A stretch of DNA of 64,000 bases from Glaciimonas soli (lineage in GTDB: Bacteria > Pseudomonadota > Gammaproteobacteria > Burkholderiales > Burkholderiaceae_D). Both the position numbers and the translations under genes were made by a program. Where the stretch lies: the NCBI RefSeq assembly GCF_009497155.1, contig NZ_WINI01000004.1:62001-126000 (forward strand). Reading direction: 5' to 3'. The stretch's first letter is position 1. Each line of letters starts with the position of its first letter. The notes beneath the pieces were generated by a model. The model ran no database searches, was not told the DNA's origin, and was given only the letters and a program-made list of their open reading frames with translations. Below, in pieces: positions 1 through 9,157 of this stretch.

Positions 1-1008
<1,008 letters not shown>

Positions 1009-1047
1009 CTATTTTGACACACCGTATGTTTTAGCTACTTTCACTAC

Positions 1048-1962
1048 ATGCCCGATATATCCAAACTCGCTTCCGCCGACATTCCTCAGTTTGCTCTGTA
1101 CGGCGAACAAACACGGGCGGAAAACGCCGAATTCGTGCATATCGAGCTGATCGAAACACGTAGCCGTCTGTACAATTGGCATATCGCCAACCACACCCAT
1201 CCTGGCTTGTTTCAGGTACTTTTTTTATTCGGTGGTCAGGTTCGTGCGAACGTCAATAATGTGGTGTGGGAATGCAATGGACCAGTTGCCATCACCGTCC
1301 ATCCATCGGTGGCACACAGCTTTGATTTTTCGCAGGAAGCACAAGGTTATGTACTGACGGTGGATCAAAATGTGATCTTCGCCGTGGCGGGGAGCCACGC
1401 TGACCTCTATTCCTCATTGTTCGTACAACCGCTTGCAATCGCGCTGGCCGAACTGCCGGAAGTACACAGTCGGTTAGAGTCGCTACTGAAAAACTTGTTG
1501 GCGGAAGCCTCTTGGCCACAATACGGTCATACACTCATGCTGGAATGGCTGGCGCGTAGCGCCCTTCTGTTGCTGGTGCGCGTGCATGCGGAACATCGGT
1601 TGGCCGATCAGTCTGGCCGCAACGACTTTGAACTTTTCAGCCGCTTTCGCGCCGAGGTAGAACGGCATTTCAAGGATCAATGGCAGGTCAGCCAGTACGC
1701 CGATGTGCTACGCGTCACACCGACGCGACTGAATCGGCTTTGCCTCAAGCTGTCCGGCAAGTCGGCCTTTGACATCACGCAAGACCGGTTGATGCTGGAA
1801 GCCTGCCGCAAACTGACCTATGTCCCGACCAGCATCGCCAGCATCGCTTATGAACTCGGATTTCAGGACCCTGCTTATTTCAGCCGGCTATTCAAAAAAC
1901 GTATGGGCGTCACGCCCAAGGAATTCCGTCGTCATCCGGCCGAAGCGACAGCAGAAGATTAG
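1048..1962 (+). CDS. pobR: AraC-family activator of pobA (PobR-like)
   Basis: A 304-residue transcription factor with an N-terminal cupin-like sensing region (about residues 20-140) and two C-terminal AraC helix-turn-helix motifs (about 205-300). The ending ASIAYELGFQDPAYFSRLFKKRMGVTP is the typical AraC signature. It is divergent from pobA across a 126-bp gap, so 4-hydroxybenzoate-responsive activation of pobA is inferred from family and position. Its last 4 bases overlap the end of the convergent IclR gene. AraC-type PobR is the common form in proteobacteria, distinct from the IclR-type PobR of Acinetobacter. Confidence 0.85.
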   Translation: MPDISKLASADIPQFALYGEQTRAENAEFVHIELIETRSRLYNWHIANHTHPGLFQVLFLFGGQVRANVNNVVWECNGPVAITVHPSVAHSFDFSQEAQGYVLTVDQNVIFAVAGSHADLYSSLFVQPLAIALAELPEVHSRLESLLKNLLAEASWPQYGHTLMLEWLARSALLLLVRVHAEHRLADQSGRNDFELFSRFRAEVERHFKDQWQVSQYADVLRVTPTRLNRLCLKLSGKSAFDITQDRLMLEACRKLTYVPTSIASIAYELGFQDPAYFSRLFKKRMGVTPKEFRRHPAEATAED

Positions 1963-2732
1963 AGCAAGGCGTTCAGTTCAACCTGAATCTTGATCATCGC
2001 TGGCAGACAACGCTCTACCATTTGATCGATAGGCATGCGACCGGCGTGCACACTGATGTTCATCGCTGCCACTACTTCACCACGGAAGTTCTTCAACGGA
2101 ACTGCAATAGTGCACAAACCAAGCTCCAACTCCTGATCCACCAACGCATAACCGCGCACACCGGCACGCGCGATGTCTAGCGCCAGGCGTTCCTTGTTGA
2201 CGATGGTGTGCTCTGTGATTTGCTCTGGCCGTGCACGCTCCAGGAAAGCCTCGATCTGCTCCGGCGGCAGGCTGGCCAGCAGCATGCGGCCGTTGGCGGT
2301 GCAGTATGCCGGCACCCGCGTGCCCGGCTGCAGCGTGGCTGACACCAGTTGTCCGGCACTGACTGCCGCCACGCACACCAGCTGGTCGTGATCGAGTACG
2401 CCGACCGATGCGGCCTCGCCTAACGCATATGCGAGGCGGTACAGCAGCGGCTGTACTATTCGCGGCAGTCGCGCCGAATGCAAATAGGATTGCCCTAACC
2501 GCAATACCATCGGCGTCAACGAAAACAATTTATTCTCGTGCCGCATATAACCAAGGTGAGTTAGCGTAATCAGGTAACGTCGCGCCGCTGCGCGCGTCAG
2601 ACCAGTACGTTCGGCCACCTCCGCGATGCTCAGACGGCTGCGTTCCTGGTCGAAGGCTTCGATCACTTGCAGGCCTTTTTCCAGTCCGGCGATCAGGTCG
2701 CGCTTCGCAGGCAGGTCGATTTCTGTATTCAT
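1959..2732 (-). CDS. IclR-family regulator of protocatechuate genes (PcaU/PcaR type)
   Basis: A 257-residue IclR protein. The winged helix-turn-helix is at about residues 15-75 (LSIAEVAERTGLTRAAARRYL), followed by the effector domain with the conserved stretch PAYCTANGRMLLASLP and ending ELGLCTIAVPLKNFRGEVVAAMN. This sequence type belongs to the PcaR/PcaU/PobR subgroup that senses aromatic acids or beta-ketoadipate. It is divergent from pcaH, with a TGTGCG-type palindrome in the shared upstream region, so control of pcaHGB-CD is inferred. It is a paralogue of the IclR gene at 17044; which one acts on which operon cannot be told from sequence. Confidence 0.85.
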   Translation of the reverse strand: MNTEIDLPAKRDLIAGLEKGLQVIEAFDQERSRLSIAEVAERTGLTRAAARRYLITLTHLGYMRHENKLFSLTPMVLRLGQSYLHSARLPRIVQPLLYRLAYALGEAASVGVLDHDQLVCVAAVSAGQLVSATLQPGTRVPAYCTANGRMLLASLPPEQIEAFLERARPEQITEHTIVNKERLALDIARAGVRGYALVDQELELGLCTIAVPLKNFRGEVVAAMNISVHAGRMPIDQMVERCLPAMIKIQVELNALL

Positions 2733-2761
2733 GGTGAAAAAACGTCGATTTGGGCGCTATT

Positions 2762-2776
2762 CGCACATATTGTGCG
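2762..2776. promoter_or_regulatory. IclR-type operator palindrome before pcaH
   Basis: A perfect 15-bp inverted repeat, CGCACA-TAT-TGTGCG, followed by a partial repeat containing TATAGCGAAT. It sits between the divergent IclR gene and pcaH. The same half-site occurs at 16929 and 16959 and at 19128-19158. PcaU and PobR of the IclR family bind clusters of 10-bp repeats of this kind, so operator function is inferred. Confidence 0.65.
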
Positions 2777-2874
2777 TATAGCGAATATTACACGCCTTTC
2801 CTCCCTTGTGATGAGGCAATTGCTTGCATACCATCGTCTTCATCCCTGCCGCCTAACATACAAGGAGTCATGCT

Positions 2875-3567
2875 TTGAAATTTGATGCTATCGAGCCCGG
2901 CGTTTATCCGGAACTGATCTATCCACCCTACAAATCGACCGCCAAGCGCGGCCCTGTTCAACCGTCGCTGCGCATCGCCGCAGGCTTGCCGGTAGAACAA
3001 AACATTGCGCCATCGTCACGTATCATCTTGCCTCACGATATGGATCTGACGGCACAAGGCGATGCTGAACCGCTGGGCGAGAAAATCGTCGTCACCGGCC
3101 GCGTGATGGATGAAGACGGCAAACCCGTGCGCAACTCCCTGTTAGAAGTCTGGCAGTGCAACTCTGCAGGCCGCTACCGCCACAAACGCGACCAGCATGA
3201 CGCGCCGCTCGATCCAAACTTCCACGGCTGGGGCAAGATGATGACCGATGATGACGGTCGTTACCGCTTCGTCACCATCAAACCCGGCCCTTATCCGTGG
3301 GGCAATCACGACAAAGCGTGGCGTCCGGCGCACATCCATTTTTCCATGTTCGGAAACGTGTATGCGCAACGTCTGGTAACGCAGATGTACTTCCCTAACG
3401 ACCCGCTGTTCGAATACGACCCTATCTTCCAGAGCATTCCAGACCTGGCCGCACGCCAGCGCCTGATCTCGCGCTACAGTCTGGAACACACCGTTGGTGC
3501 CGAAATGCTGGGCTATGAATTCGACATCGTTCTGCGCGGCCGCGATGCCACGCCGATGGAAAAATAA
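2875..3567 (+). CDS. pcaH: protocatechuate 3,4-dioxygenase beta subunit
   Basis: Carries the non-haem Fe(III) site of the intradiol dioxygenase that opens protocatechuate to 3-carboxy-cis,cis-muconate. All four iron ligands are visible: Tyr101 (GRYRH), Tyr140 (GPYPW), His153 and His155 (RPAHIHF), with exactly the 39-13-2 spacing of characterised enzymes. It is 230 residues, normal for the family. The start is TTG at 2875: a strong AAGGAG lies at 2862-2867, and the ATG at 2870 is followed by a stop after two codons. pcaG begins 13 bases after the stop, forming the alpha-beta pair. Confidence 0.96.
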   Translation: MKFDAIEPGVYPELIYPPYKSTAKRGPVQPSLRIAAGLPVEQNIAPSSRIILPHDMDLTAQGDAEPLGEKIVVTGRVMDEDGKPVRNSLLEVWQCNSAGRYRHKRDQHDAPLDPNFHGWGKMMTDDDGRYRFVTIKPGPYPWGNHDKAWRPAHIHFSMFGNVYAQRLVTQMYFPNDPLFEYDPIFQSIPDLAARQRLISRYSLEHTVGAEMLGYEFDIVLRGRDATPMEK

Positions 3568-3580
3568 GGAGAGTACACGA

Positions 3581-4099
3581 ATGAGCAAAATCACGACTTC
3601 ACAAACCATCGGCCCGTTTTCGCACGAAGCCTGGAACTGGGCGACCGAACTGAGCGCCGCCGACACTCTGCAAACCACTGCGCCCACCATCATCGTCAGC
3701 GGTACCATCTACGACGGTGACGGCAACGCTATCAATGATGCTCAGATTGAAAGCTGGCAGCCAGCAGCCGCTGCTGCGGAATCCGGCCAAGCCATTCCTG
3801 GCTTCCGTCGCATACCCAGCGACGAAGAGGGGAAATTCAGCCTGCGCTTGTCTGTATCTCCACAAGCCCCGGGCGAACCGCTGGCCTACGTAACGGTATT
3901 CGCACGCGGTTTGGTCAAGCACCAATTCACCGCTGTATTTCTGGAAGACGATGCCGGACTGAAGCAATCTGCGATACTGGAACAAGTGTCGGCCGCTCGC
4001 CGCCCCACGCTGCTTGCTACCCGTACAGCCGACGGCCAATACAGTTGGAATATCCATATGCAGGGCGAACAGGAAACGGTATTTTTCGACTATGAATAA
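3581..4099 (+). CDS. pcaG: protocatechuate 3,4-dioxygenase alpha subunit
   Basis: Partner of PcaH; it has the same fold but no iron ligands and contributes to the substrate pocket. The start ATG at 3581 opens MSKITTSQTIGPFSHEAW; the TSQTIGPF motif is the family N-terminus, and an AAGGAGAG Shine-Dalgarno lies just upstream. The reading frame is open further upstream into pcaH, but that part is overlap. At 172 residues it is somewhat shorter than the roughly 200 of Pseudomonas, with the reduction probably in loops. A dispersed palindromic repeat separates it from pcaB. Confidence 0.94.
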   Translation: MSKITTSQTIGPFSHEAWNWATELSAADTLQTTAPTIIVSGTIYDGDGNAINDAQIESWQPAAAAAESGQAIPGFRRIPSDEEGKFSLRLSVSPQAPGEPLAYVTVFARGLVKHQFTAVFLEDDAGLKQSAILEQVSAARRPTLLATRTADGQYSWNIHMQGEQETVFFDYE

Positions 4100-4107
4100 C
4101 TCTAAAT

Positions 4108-4210
4108 CAGGGCTTACGCAAGATTGTCCCGGCAAGACGCGACGACGAAGACAGTACGAACGTACCGCTAGGAGAAGCAACGCAGCTCGGGTAGTTTTGC
4201 GAAAGTCCTG
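4108..4210. repeat. imperfect inverted-repeat element between pcaG and pcaB
   Basis: A 103-bp element with ends that are inverted copies: the left arm starts CAGGGCTTACGCAAGATTG, and the complement of the right arm starts CAGGACTTTCGCAAAACTA. About 17 of 25 positions match. It fills the pcaG-pcaB gap inside an otherwise tightly packed operon and carries no ORF I would call. It looks like a non-autonomous dispersed repeat that can fold in mRNA. No target duplication is obvious. Confidence 0.6.
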
Positions 4211-4231
4211 CCAATATGAACTGGAGCTGCA

Positions 4232-5626
4232 GTGAGTGTATCCATCTTCGATAGCTTCCTGACTACCACCGACATGATCGCTGTGTTTGACGATACGGCG
4301 ATCGTGCAAGCCATGTTCCGTTTTGAGCAAGCACTGTCGCAGGCACAGGCTGACGAGGGCCTGTTACCACCCACCGCGGCGCGCGCCATCGCCGCCGTCT
4401 GCAATGCCCAACTTTACGATATCCCCGCCATCATCACTGCCGGCCGCCGCGCCGGCAGTCTGGCGATTCCATTGGTGAAAGAACTTACCAAGACCGTCGC
4501 TCTGTACGACGCAGAGGCTGCCACCAAGGTCCACTGGGGCAGCACCAGTCAGGACGTGATCGACACCGCGATGGTACTTGCCACGCGCGACGCGCTGCAA
4601 TTGCTGGACGATGGCCTGTTCGACCTCACCGGCCGATTGTTGCAACTGGCGGAGCAGCACCTTGCCACACCAGTACTGGCGCGGACATTGATGCAGCCGG
4701 CACAGGTGACCAGTTTCGGTTTCAAGCTGACCGGCTGGCTGGCGCCGCTGGTTCGCTCGCGTGCGCGTCTGCGCGAGTGTGCTGCTCGCGCGCTGCAATT
4801 GCAGTTGGGCGGCGCCGTCGGCACCCTGGCCGTAATGGGCGAACAGGGTCCGGCAGTTGCCAATCGCGTGGCCGCTATCTTGGGCTTGAAGGTCGCCGAT
4901 GCGGCCTGGCACACCCAACGCGACGAATGGGTGCGGCTCGGTCTGGAAGTCGCGGTTCTGTCCGGTAGCCTGGGCAAGCTCGCTACCGATTTGAGCCTGA
5001 TGGCACAGGGTGAAGTCGCTGAACTGGCGGAACCATCTGGCAATGGCCGCGGCGGCTCGTCAGCGATGCCGCATAAGCGCAATCCGGTCTCGGCCATGAT
5101 TGCACTTGCCGCCGCCACGCGCACACCGCAACATGGCGCTGCCCTGCTCGCCAGCATGGGCCAACAACACGAACGTGGTTTGGGAAACTGGCAAGCCGAA
5201 TTGGCCGAATGGCCGGGGCTTTTCCTCAGCGCGCACGGTGCACTGCAGGCGTTGAACGATGCCTTCCTTGGCTTGCAGATTGACGGCTCGCGCATGCTAC
5301 GCAATATCGATGCGTTGCAAGGCTTGGTATTTGCCGAAGCGACATCTGCTTATCTGGCAGGTGTCATCGGCCGTCCTAAATCGCATGAATTGCTGGAAAA
5401 GATGACCGACGTCGCGATATCCACGCAACGCCATCTGGCCGATGTACTGACCGAGGCGGTGCAAGCCGATCCGGCATTACGCGACCACGTAGATCTGATG
5501 CATCTGCGGACATTGTTCGATCCCGTCGCAGCAACTGCGCCGGCTCACCGCCTGGCGCAACAACAGTTGCAAAGTCTGCGCAGCGATATCGCTGCCTTGA
5601 ACCTCGCCCACACCTTTCATCAATAA
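4232..5626 (+). CDS. pcaB: 3-carboxy-cis,cis-muconate cycloisomerase
   Basis: Second step of the protocatechuate branch: lactonises 3-carboxymuconate to 4-carboxymuconolactone. It belongs to the fumarase/aspartase superfamily; the signature GSSAMPHKRNP is present at about residue 280, and the substrate-loop sequence HWGSTSQDVIDTA lies near 100. It is 464 residues, usual for the family. The start is GTG at 4232 with GGAG at 4223-4226. It is 11 bp before the pcaCD fusion gene and in the same orientation as pcaHG, so all four form one catabolic unit interrupted only by the repeat at 4108. Confidence 0.95.
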   Translation: MSVSIFDSFLTTTDMIAVFDDTAIVQAMFRFEQALSQAQADEGLLPPTAARAIAAVCNAQLYDIPAIITAGRRAGSLAIPLVKELTKTVALYDAEAATKVHWGSTSQDVIDTAMVLATRDALQLLDDGLFDLTGRLLQLAEQHLATPVLARTLMQPAQVTSFGFKLTGWLAPLVRSRARLRECAARALQLQLGGAVGTLAVMGEQGPAVANRVAAILGLKVADAAWHTQRDEWVRLGLEVAVLSGSLGKLATDLSLMAQGEVAELAEPSGNGRGGSSAMPHKRNPVSAMIALAAATRTPQHGAALLASMGQQHERGLGNWQAELAEWPGLFLSAHGALQALNDAFLGLQIDGSRMLRNIDALQGLVFAEATSAYLAGVIGRPKSHELLEKMTDVAISTQRHLADVLTEAVQADPALRDHVDLMHLRTLFDPVAATAPAHRLAQQQLQSLRSDIAALNLAHTFHQ

Positions 5627-5637
5627 ATGAGAACAAC

Positions 5638-6900
5638 ATGAGCTACGATCCTATCGACCACGACTTCGAGCGTGGCCTGAACAACCGCCGTAATATTCTG
5701 GGCGACGCCTGGGTGGAACGTTCGCTATCTAACGCCAACAGCTTCAATGCCGATTTCCAAAACCTGATCACCCGCTTTGCGTGGAACGAAATCTGGGGGC
5801 GACCCGGTCTGGAACAAAAGACCCGGCGCGCCATCGTCCTGTCGATTACTATCGCACTAGGTCGCTGGGAAGAGTTCGATCTGCACGTACGTGCCGCACT
5901 AATGGGTGATCCATCAAACCGTCTGACGCCGGACGAACTGAAGGAAGTGTTAATACAGTCGGCCATTTATGCTGGCGTACCAGCAGCCAATACCGCGTTT
6001 ACACATGCGCTGGTGATCCTGCGCGAAATCGCTCCACAGATCGGCTACGTGCTGGAATCCATGGCACCAGCAGGTGTCACGCATCCCGGCAACGGCCTCG
6101 AAGGCCGTTGCAGTAGTAAGCCAGCATTACATTACTCTGTGCGCGCACGCCATAACGGCAAGGCGCCGCGCCACACTGTGGTGTTGAGCCACGCGCTGGG
6201 TTGCGACTTGACGATGTGGGACGAGCTGGCCAATTTGCTGACCGAAGATTGCCGCGTGATTGCTTACGACCATCGCGGCCATGGTAGCTCAGAAGCACCT
6301 GCTGGCATGTACGACATGGCGTCGTTGGCCGATGATGCAGCCGCCCTGTTGCGCGAACTTGATACCGGCCCGGTGGTATGGATAGGTTTGTCGATGGGTG
6401 GTATGGTCGGCCAGGAACTAGCTCTGCGTCATCCGACGTTGGTAAGTGCGCTGGTGCTGGCCAATACCACGTCCTCCTATACAGACGCCGCGCAGGCTAT
6501 GTGGCAGCAACGCATCGCTACTGTACAAGAGCAAGGTGTCGAGGTTATCGGCGATGCGGTAATGGGACGTTACTTCACGGAAGAATTCCGTGCTAGCCAT
6601 CCGCTTACGGTTGCACGCTTCCGCAACCGTGTAGTCAATACCGATGCCGTTGGCTACGTCGGCTGTTGTCATGCAGTCGGTAACGTCAATACGACTGCGC
6701 GGCTAGGTGGAATTGCTATTCCGACACTGGTAATTGCTGGCGAGTTGGATCAGGGTACGCCAGTTGCGATGGCGCAAACGCTGGCAGACGGTATATCCGG
6801 TGCGCAATTGCAGATATTGAAAGACGCTTCGCACCTGAGCTGCATCGAACAGCCGCAAGCCTTCAACCAAGTGGTGCGTGCCTTTATCGAGAATCTGTAA
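5638..6900 (+). CDS. pcaCD: fused 4-carboxymuconolactone decarboxylase / 3-oxoadipate enol-lactonase
   Basis: A 420-residue two-domain enzyme covering steps three and four of the pathway. Residues 1-130 are a carboxymuconolactone decarboxylase domain (LNNRRNILGDAWVERS; RWEEFDLHVRAAL). Residues 160-420 are an alpha/beta hydrolase with catalytic Ser252 (GLSMGG), Asp371 and His399. The order is decarboxylase first, hydrolase second, opposite to the PcaL fusion known from actinobacteria. A linker near residues 140-165 joins the halves. It is last in the plus-strand pca operon and is followed by a hairpin shared with a convergent binding-protein gene. Confidence 0.93.
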   Translation: MSYDPIDHDFERGLNNRRNILGDAWVERSLSNANSFNADFQNLITRFAWNEIWGRPGLEQKTRRAIVLSITIALGRWEEFDLHVRAALMGDPSNRLTPDELKEVLIQSAIYAGVPAANTAFTHALVILREIAPQIGYVLESMAPAGVTHPGNGLEGRCSSKPALHYSVRARHNGKAPRHTVVLSHALGCDLTMWDELANLLTEDCRVIAYDHRGHGSSEAPAGMYDMASLADDAAALLRELDTGPVVWIGLSMGGMVGQELALRHPTLVSALVLANTTSSYTDAAQAMWQQRIATVQEQGVEVIGDAVMGRYFTEEFRASHPLTVARFRNRVVNTDAVGYVGCCHAVGNVNTTARLGGIAIPTLVIAGELDQGTPVAMAQTLADGISGAQLQILKDASHLSCIEQPQAFNQVVRAFIENL

Positions 6901-6905
6901 ACAAC

Positions 6906-6937
6906 TGCTGCGGCGTCTTCAATCAAGTGCCGCAGCA
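6906..6937. terminator. hairpin between convergent pcaCD and binding-protein gene
   Basis: A perfect 9-bp stem, TGCTGCGGC and GCCGCAGCA, with a 14-base loop, placed in the 44-bp gap between two convergent genes. There is no strong T-run on either side, so it may be a weak bidirectional terminator or a Rho-assisted end. Confidence 0.5.
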
Positions 6938-6944
6938 TTCAAGC

Positions 6945-8129
6945 TTAAACGCCCGGATCGCGCACCTTATCGACCTTATCGAACTCCATGTTGTAGTACG
7001 AACCGCCATTTGCTTCTACCTTGCGGATATACACCGTCTGCACGATGTCGCGCGTAGTGGCATCAATGCTGATCGGACCACGTACGCTAGTCCACGCCAT
7101 GCCTTTCATCGCGGCAAGCAATTTGTCGCCGTTGCTGTCACCGTTGGTTTGCTTCAGCGCCTGATACAGCAATTGCATGCCATCGTAGGCCCCGACCGAA
7201 TGGAAGTTCGGACGCATACCTTTGTTCGCCTTGCTGAATGCCTCAACGTAGGCCTTGTTCTCTGGCGATGGATGCGCCGCCGAGTAATGATGGCTACTGA
7301 CCACGCCAGTGGCGGCTGAGCCGATGCTATCCATCAGGTCATCATCCAGCACGTCTCCGGTACAAATCAGGCGTATCCCGGCTGCAGCCAGCCCACGTTC
7401 GGTGAACTGCTTGAGCACCGCAGCGCCCTCGCCCGACGGCACGAAAACAAATAGCGCATCCGGCTTGGCATCCTTGACGCGTGCCAGGAACGGCGCGTAG
7501 TCTGGATTGCGCAGCGGTACACGCAGACTGTCGATCACCTTGCCACCGCCTTCGGTGAAGCCCTTGACGAATACCTTCTCCGCATCCAGACCAGGACCGT
7601 AGTCGCTGACGAATGTGACTACACTTTTGATCTTGTTCTTCGCTGCCCACTGCGCCATCGGCGCCGTTACCTGTGCCAGCGTGAAACCGGTACGTACGAT
7701 GTATGGCGAGCGCTGTGGGATCACCGATGTAGCGGCGGCCATCACTATCATCGGTACCTTGGCTTGTGTGGCGACCGGCGCGGCGGCAAAAGCCAGCGGC
7801 GTCAAGCCGAAACCAGCCAACACCTGCACCTTATCGCGCGCAACCAGTTCCTGCGCCAAACGCTTGGTGACATCCGGTGCCACTCCGCCATCGTCCTTGA
7901 GGATGATCTCGATTGGGCGTCCCGCCACAGTAGAACCGTTGCGCTGCATGTACAACTTTACCGCGGCCTCGATCTGGCGTCCGGTCGATGCGAACGGGCC
8001 GGACATTGGCACAATCAAGCCGACCTTTACGGGCTCGGCGGCGCTGGCGATCATTGGTAGCGCTCCCGCCGACAGTGCGGCGGCACCTAGCAGAATAGTT
8101 CGACGCTGGTGATTGATTTTCTCTGTCAT
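6945..8129 (-). CDS. ABC transporter periplasmic binding protein, Liv class (copy 1)
   Basis: A 394-residue type I periplasmic binding protein (Peripla_BP_6/LivJ class). The N-terminus has a twin-arginine-like signal (RRTILLGAAALSAGALPMIASA) with a likely cut after ASA. The mature start VKVGLIVPMSGPFASTG is typical of the aromatic-acid and amino-acid binders. It lies 62 bp downstream of the vanillate-demethylase reductase gene in the same direction, so an aromatic ligand such as vanillate or a related acid is inferred. It has no permease of its own; the livHMGF genes at 10.8-14.2 kb are the likely partner. It is a close paralogue of the proteins at 19301 and 22721. Confidence 0.88.
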   Translation of the reverse strand: MTEKINHQRRTILLGAAALSAGALPMIASAAEPVKVGLIVPMSGPFASTGRQIEAAVKLYMQRNGSTVAGRPIEIILKDDGGVAPDVTKRLAQELVARDKVQVLAGFGLTPLAFAAAPVATQAKVPMIVMAAATSVIPQRSPYIVRTGFTLAQVTAPMAQWAAKNKIKSVVTFVSDYGPGLDAEKVFVKGFTEGGGKVIDSLRVPLRNPDYAPFLARVKDAKPDALFVFVPSGEGAAVLKQFTERGLAAAGIRLICTGDVLDDDLMDSIGSAATGVVSSHHYSAAHPSPENKAYVEAFSKANKGMRPNFHSVGAYDGMQLLYQALKQTNGDSNGDKLLAAMKGMAWTSVRGPISIDATTRDIVQTVYIRKVEANGGSYYNMEFDKVDKVRDPGV

Positions 8130-8191
8130 GTTGTCTCCCTCTCGTTTTTATAAATGACCAGATACCGTGATAACTGGTCTGTTGTAGAACC

Positions 8192-9157
8192 CTATAGATC
8201 CAGCAGCAGCGTTGTGCTCTTGGCGCGCGAACAGCATGGTGTGAATTGATCGTTGGCGGCCTGCTCCGCTTCATCCATATATAAATCGCGGTGATCCGGC
8301 ACCCCATCCAGAACCCGTGTCAGACAAGTGCCGCACACACCTTGTTCGCAGGAGGCCGGAATGAACACACCAGCATCAGTGAGCACCTGCAGCACCGAGC
8401 AGTCAGCCGGGATGGTGTACACCTTGCCGCTGGAAGCCAACTTGACCTCGAATGCCTGGTCGTTGGCGGTATCTGGTGCGGCGGCAGCGCCGAAGTACTC
8501 CAGGTGGATCTGATCTTTCGGCCAATCGTGCGCCTTGGCCGTAGCCAGCACGTGGTCAATAAAACCGGCGGGACCACACAGGTAAATATGGGTCTTTCGA
8601 TTCAAGCCAGTCAGCAACGCCGGCAAATCAAACTTCTGAGCCGCATCACCGTTGTCGTAGTGCGTATGCACCTGCTCAGAGTAAGGTGCGCGCGCGATGC
8701 GATCAAGGAAAGCGGTGCGCTCCGGCGAACGTCCGCAGTAGTGCATTTCAAACGCAGCGCCCTGCGCGGACAGTGCCTCGGCCATGCAAAGGATAGGCGT
8801 CACGCCGATGCCACCTGCCAGCAGCAGGCTACGTTCAGCCTCCACTAACGGAAAGTGATTTTTCGGCACGCTGATCTGCAGCGTCATGCCGGCGAGAATA
8901 TCATCGTGCATCGCCTGCGAGCCGCCGCGTGAAGCGGCATCGCGCAGTACACAGATCAGATAGCGATGCTGCTCTTGCGGCGAATTGCACAGTGAATACT
9001 GTCGCACCAGACCTGGACGCAGATGCACATCGATGTGCGAACCGGCACTGAAGGGCGGCAACGGTGTGTCGTCTGCGCTGACCAGTTCGTAGCTGCAAAT
9101 GTCATCGGCCTCATCGACCTTGCGCGCCACCTTCACTTGCAATGTCGCCTCGCTCAT
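8192..9157 (-). CDS. vanB: vanillate O-demethylase-type reductase subunit
   Basis: A class IA oxygenase reductase of 321 residues: an FMN-binding reductase domain (RQYSLCN near residue 60), an NAD-binding domain (GGIGVTPIL; YLCGPAGFIDHV), and a C-terminal plant-type [2Fe-2S] ferredoxin domain (CEQGVCGTC, with a last Cys in TPCCSRA). It passes electrons from NADH to the Rieske oxygenase encoded just upstream. I chose the ATG at 9157, which overlaps the oxygenase stop as ATGA and gives the MSEATLQVKV start; an upstream in-frame start would lie inside the neighbour. Confidence 0.9.
   Translation of the reverse strand: MSEATLQVKVARKVDEADDICSYELVSADDTPLPPFSAGSHIDVHLRPGLVRQYSLCNSPQEQHRYLICVLRDAASRGGSQAMHDDILAGMTLQISVPKNHFPLVEAERSLLLAGGIGVTPILCMAEALSAQGAAFEMHYCGRSPERTAFLDRIARAPYSEQVHTHYDNGDAAQKFDLPALLTGLNRKTHIYLCGPAGFIDHVLATAKAHDWPKDQIHLEYFGAAAAPDTANDQAFEVKLASSGKVYTIPADCSVLQVLTDAGVFIPASCEQGVCGTCLTRVLDGVPDHRDLYMDEAEQAANDQFTPCCSRAKSTTLLLDL

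Noticed and set aside
3142-3708. 188-codon minus-strand frame over pcaH and pcaG
   Set aside because: pcaH here has all four iron ligands in the correct frame, so the opposite strand frame is a composition artefact.
8156-8179. GACCAG/CTGGTC inverted repeat between vanB and the binding-protein gene
   Set aside because: Only six base pairs with a 12-base loop and no T-run; too weak to call a terminator or operator.
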